From: Datisca glomerata
Lineage: Eukaryota > Streptophyta > Magnoliopsida > Cucurbitales > Datiscaceae
Reading direction: 5' to 3'
Length of the DNA stretch: 64,000 bases
NCBI GenBank assembly: GCA_003255025.1
Contig: QANY01002366.1
Location: 193,509 to 257,508 of the forward strand
A model generated the notes under the pieces. That model did no database searches. It was not told where the DNA came from and saw only the letters and a list, made by a program, of their open reading frames with translations. Both the position numbers and the translations under genes were made by a program. This document shows, one piece after another, positions 59,898 to 64,000 of the stretch (within the stretch, counting starts at the first letter, position 1; every line of letters begins with the position of its first letter).

Positions 59898-60440
59898 ATG
59901 TCATCAGGTTACTAGTTCGATAACATTCATGGCTTGCCTAATAGCCTTCATAGGAATATTTCGACTAGGCGACTAGGCAACTTTTTGTAACAACAATGTT
60001 GTATTGAAAACATGATAGACAAATGCCAAACCTGGAAGAAGATTTAACTGTGATGAGGTGTGTTGTCTAATGAATTGTTTTAGTTATGGGATGCACATTA
60101 CACTAGTTTGATTAGTTTTCATATTACAGGAAGTAAACATTTGTGATTATTTTGATTAGGATGATCCACTCATATGTGTTCAATCAATTCAAGTCATACC
60201 CGGCCTTCTATGAAAAGTAAACAAGGTAGAAAAATCCAATGAGGAATTGAAGAAGAATGTCAAATGGTGGATGAACATGTGAAGAGCAACGTTAAGAAAT
60301 ATCAACTTATTTTGAAATTACGAGAGTCAAATAAGTTGAGTAAAAAGCGTATCAAATAGACAGAAGAAAAAATTCGTGCAAAAGAAATTCAGCTTTGGTC
60401 CATTTTGGGTGTTTTTCTCATAGTCATCTTTAAAATTTAA
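59898..60440 (+). pseudogene. GRF-type zinc-finger ORF carried by the second MULE
   Basis: After a damaged start (ATGTCATCAGG at 59898), the frame FCNNNVVLKT..TNAKPGRRFN followed by CDE carries the second Cys of the first pair and the PGRRF-C core, with two stops. A second exon begins after ATTAG at about 60160 (GATGATCCACTC), at the same place and with the same start words as exon 2 of the ORF at 52407-52746. The tail reads KVEKSNEELKKNVKWW, then KLRESNKLSKKRI and IQLWSILGVFLIVIFKI: a coiled coil ending in a hydrophobic, membrane-like helix. Frame breaks are present. Confidence 0.5.
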
Positions 60441-61079
60441 CAATTGCATAATGTCGATAGTAGAATTCAATATTCATTACCTATGTAACTTTACAATAGT
60501 GGATCTGTAATTTGTGTTCGTTCTTGTTTGCTACGTTAATTATTTACTGATAAATGGAATCTTTTCATTACTATAAGCTCTTTACCATGTTATTTAGTTT
60601 TACAACAATGAGCATTTGGTGGTTTAAACCAAAAAAGGTAGTTCCTGCCAATTAAGCCATACAAATAACACCAAAATTTGCCAAAATCATCCATATAAAC
60701 AACACCAAATTTAGCCATATTTCAGCCATATAAACAACATCAAAATGAGTAAATTGACAATCAAAATAGGTGAGATATGACTACAGAAAAAGACACTATC
60801 TGAACCACTTGACAGTGGTAATTGTCTCACCACTAGCCGAACTACCTTAAGTTGATGGCACTGATGAGCTTTTTTGAGTAGATGTCCCGACACTTTCTTT
60901 GGCATTTGTTTCGTTCCATCATTCGGTATCATAAACCCCATATAGTTTGACTCTCGAAAAACACTTTGTAGAACCCTGTAAACATTAACAATAATTACAC
61001 TTTTAATTTATATAGATGGTAATTGAAAACATTAATGGACAATAATTACCACTTTTTCATTTCCCTTTGCCTTTCGCTT

Positions 61080-61440
61080 TGGTCTTTGTAGGTCCCCTAC
61101 ACGTTCTTTTATTATGACCAACTTAGTTGCATTTTTTACATTTGAGCACTAAATTTCGTTTTTAGCAAGTAAGGGTTGTTAGGAACCTCGTCGGGATGTC
61201 TCCTCCATTTTTGCTTCTTCGATCTACCTGGTTGCCTTATAATGGGTAGTGGAAGTACTTCTACCCTAGTCGACACCGGCCATAAAACAGGACCATTTGT
61301 GGGCTGTATAAGGTATGGATATGTCTTTATAAAAGTTGAGGATTTTAGACACAAGCCCCATAAGTACTACCAGGGTTACATCTCATTAACTCTTCACAAT
61401 AAGGTCTTACCCTACTATATTGTTCTTTTGTTGTTCCTTC
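61080..61440 (-). pseudogene. MULE transposase C-terminal part
   Basis: Minus-strand residues YPYLIQPTNGPVLWPVST, LPLPIIRQPGRSKKQKWRRH and PDEVPNNPYLLKTK match the linker between the SWIM finger and the C-terminal zinc knuckle in plant MULE transposases (NGP.LWP, PGRPKK..R, NPYKL). The knuckle itself is degenerate (KMQLSWS and following stops, 61140-61090). Confidence 0.65.
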
Positions 61441-61553
61441 AATAGCTAAGTTAGCAAGTCTTCTCACTCTATAAGCTTTGCTCAAACTTATATCAATTTG
61501 GAAGTCTTCCCTTATTCATTGCTGTACATTCATTAGATTCATCATTAGATCAT

Positions 61554-62475
61554 TTATAGAATTTCCAAGTATTTTTTCACAACCCATCTGGCAGTAACTC
61601 GTCTGCTACTAAAAGCTCGTGTACATGTATGCTCATTATGAAAGGATTTAACTTGCAAGGCACACTGGTCTTGCATCAATGAAGTATATATATACCAGTC
61701 ACATCTTTTTACACATTTATACCTCGCTCTTGTGGAATCATTGTTCACCACCATTAGGTCATATCCCTATTTGATCTTGTATGACATAATTGCCTCCTTG
61801 AATTCTTTGTGGTTAGAGAAAGTTTGACCCAACATAAGTTTCGGATTATCCATACCTATGTCAGTCCTAAGGGTGATATCTAGGTGGACTCTCGTCATCA
61901 AAATTAACCAGAGTATGTAACTCTTCCATCAATGCTTCATCTTCATTCCCTACTTCTATGTCGACCATAGGGAAACTGAGGAATGTTGTATGTTCATCGT
62001 TAGATTCAAAGAACTCTTAGAGGTTGAGAATTGTTTGATCATCATCTCCTACACCCTCAGACTCGTCATCCTCTATATCAATATCTTCTACACCCTCAGG
62101 TTCATCATCATCTATATCATCATCCATATGTTCATCACCCATCTCATTAAAATTTACCAAGTCATCAACCACACTATGCTCAACAAAATATGTCTGTATA
62201 ATTACTTTTAGTCTTCAACAAATAATCCAACATATTTAAGACGTCACCATCTATTTTCAACTCAACTAACCCACTTTACTTGTCCATGATATAAAAGCGG
62301 ATACAATCAATCAATCATAATTCCTTACATATGCCATGAAGCTAAGGAATGGAAAAATTATCAGAATCAAGAATTGGAACAGTTTGACTATACCTACCAG
62401 CGTCACTAACTTTTTCTCCTTTATGAACAATATCATTATAGAACAAATTAATGGTAAATGAGTTGTCCATTTCAT
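61554..62475 (-). pseudogene. MULE transposase N-terminal part and DNA-binding domain
   Basis: From the right: a PB1-like region with stops (ELKIDGDVLNMLDYLLKTK near 62260-62200), an acidic stretch (DDDIDDDEPEGVEDIDIEDD, encoded 62140-62070), EALMEELHTLVNFDDESPPR, then MVVNNDSTRARYKCVKRCDW, YIYTSLMQDQCALQVKSFHN, EHTCTRAFSSRRVTARWVVK. This is the MuDR DNA-binding domain with its Cys/His set. The DDE core expected between 61554 and 61440 is deleted. Confidence 0.75.
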
Positions 62476-62527
62476 AACCTATCCAAACAAAATCAATATA
62501 TAAAATAATATTATGACATGTGCAAAC

Positions 62528-64000
62528 TGTTAGGGGTAATACCCCCAAAGCATGTGACTGTGTTATGGGTAATACCCTTAAAGCATGTGTATTGACATTT
62601 TAATATAAAATTTAATGGAATTAATTTTTTCTTATAATTTTTCTTTTGAATTATTGTTGAATAATTCATATAAATATCCAAAAATTTCATATTCATTTAT
62701 GAGACTATGATATTGTATTAGCACGAGAAGATTAAGATCGTAGATAATGAATAAAATTGTCTATAACATATTAAAGTATTGACTCTTTAATGAGTGGCTG
62801 CTAGTACGGTTAACTAAGTATTATGAATACATGATATCTAGATTCAGATCATGGATGTGGATAGACATCTTAGTGAATGTGCTTTATATAATAAGATTAT
62901 ATATGACAAGACCTATGTGAATTAATATATTTCTTAACATGTCGTTTATCATAAAGAATTAATACACATCAATCTGATGATCATATGTAGATCAGTTTGA
63001 ATCCTGAATAGTCATGAACTCCTATGCATGCCTACTGTATCTTTTGATTCACTCGTTAAGGTCTGTTTGTAAAACATGCTAGCGACTTTTATTTTGGAGA
63101 TTTAGTGATGTGGACAGCTGAGAATATGATCTTATAAGATTTAGAATCAAAGCTTTTCTAACAGATCGTATATTGATTTCCTTAAGTGTTGATTCTGGAA
63201 ATGAATGGTTATTGAGCCCAAATTCATAATACGATTATAAATTAACCATTCACTAATAAATTCATGGTACGTAAAGATCAAGAGGTAATTAGAAGGGTAA
63301 ATGTAATTTTGACAAGCTCTAATTTACGAACCAACAATTAGAGGACATAACTACATAAAATGATGGTAATTTTGACAAGCTCTAATTTACGAACCAACAA
63401 TTAGAGGACATAACTACATAAAATGATTATATCAATGGCTACATGAGAATACTCTGTAAATATTTTCTATAATCGCTAAGAATGCAATTCCATAATTATA
63501 GTTTAATAATAATGGAATTTATAAATAAGATTATTTAATTAAAGAGTTTAATTAATAATCTGATTTATTGGAGCTTAAGATTATAAGTCCATGGTCTCCA
63601 AGTCACCTCTATAATACAAGTCACCTCTGTACTACACAGCTTAGGGTGTGAATATTCCAGGATATGATAAAAAGACTAACTTGTAAAAAGAATTTTATTC
63701 TAGGGCAAGTACGATGAGATTATTATGTGTGATTAATTAATTAAGAATTAATAAATGAATTATTTATATATCAATTTTGGAAATTACATATATATAAATA
63801 ATTATATCGATTAATTTTTTAATTATCGATAAGTGACACATAATATCTAGTTTGTGTAATTAGATAATTATAAGTTATTATTAGATAAAAATTAAATCAA
63901 CTAAATTTATTATTTTAACAGATAAACTAATTGATAAGAACGATCAGATAAGTTAAATTTATATGTAGATATTTATCTAATTAAATTAAATATTTAATTC
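62528..64000 (+). mobile_element. LTR family A, copy 3, truncated by window end
   Basis: Starts TGTTAGGGGTAATACCCCCA. The first 40 bases are duplicated in variant form (TGTTATGGGTAATACCC at about 62560). It then follows copy 1 through ATTGTTGAATAATTCATATA, GATCATATGTAGATCAGTTT and the ACTACACAGCTTAGGGTGTG block, to a position equivalent to about 3240 in copy 1. Whether it is solo or belongs to a full element cannot be told here. Confidence 0.7.
63303..63428. repeat. 63-bp tandem duplication in LTR copy 3
   Basis: GTAATTTTGACAAGCTCTAA occurs at 63303 and 63366, and the following 40 bases are also repeated without visible change. Copies 1 and 2 lack the duplication, so it is recent and private to this copy. 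Confidence 0.9.

Larger units (their letters stand above)
59421..62527 (-). mobile_element. MULE remnant with deleted catalytic core and GRF ORF
   Basis: Minus-strand N- and C-terminal transposase pieces and a plus-strand GRF ORF are arranged convergently, as in the complete MULE at 47466-53446. Both edges abut family A LTRs, so the MULE's own termini are interrupted or lie outside. No TIR is visible inside these limits. Confidence 0.65.

Noticed and set aside
57662..64000. Reading LTR copies 2 and 3 as 1.7-kb TIRs of one giant MULE
   Set aside because: Their TGTTRGG...CCAACA ends, 5-bp-type flanks and the lone copy at 1908-4072 fit LTRs better. The inverted arrangement around the MULE remnant is probably chance insertion.

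Overview
This is nuclear DNA of a eudicot plant. It is AT-rich, has intron-bearing genes of known plant families (glutamyl-tRNA reductase, a plant fatty acid amide hydrolase, a CYSTM peptide), and most of the remainder is plant transposable-element debris: Ty1/copia and Ty3/gypsy LTR elements, Mutator-like (MULE) DNA transposons, hAT-type miniature elements, a TRIM, solo LTRs and minisatellites. Nothing looks bacterial, organellar or viral in the strict sense.

Layout. 0-12 kb: decayed Tat/Ogre-like Ty3/gypsy remains (gag at 1-440, protease near 8.4 kb) with two tandem-repeat arrays (4.4-5.5 kb), a 2.2 kb solo LTR (1908-4072) and a 66-bp minisatellite (10.6-11.7 kb). 12-18 kb: small repeats, a 474-bp MITE, an hAT-type end and a hairpin, with no gene. 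18.3-23.7 kb: a broken copia element with a 3' LTR. 24.0-24.9 kb: an apparently intact three-exon CYSTM gene on the minus strand. 25-29 kb: AT-rich, gene-free. 29.1-31.1 kb: an hAT miniature element and a MULE remnant.

31.2-53.7 kb: one fatty acid amide hydrolase (FAAH) locus on the plus strand, swollen to 22.5 kb by a gypsy element (33415-36533), a TRIM (36801-37770), a copia element (42161-47399) and a complete MULE (47466-53446) in its introns. Twelve middle exons are clean, but the locus has a missing 5' exon, an in-phase loss of upstream coding sequence, three frameshifts, a stop codon and a lost splice acceptor, so I call it a pseudogene.

54.4-56.5 kb: an intact three-exon HEMA (glutamyl-tRNA reductase) gene on the minus strand, tail-to-tail with the FAAH locus. 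57-64 kb: an hAT-type miniature element, a second solo LTR of the family seen at 1.9 kb, a second MULE remnant, and a third copy of that LTR running off the window.

The most interesting observation is that two independent MULEs here (47.5-53.4 kb and 59.4-62.5 kb) each carry, convergent with the transposase, a small two-exon ORF with a GRF-type zinc finger and a coiled-coil tail. It sits in the position that mudrB occupies in maize MuDR.
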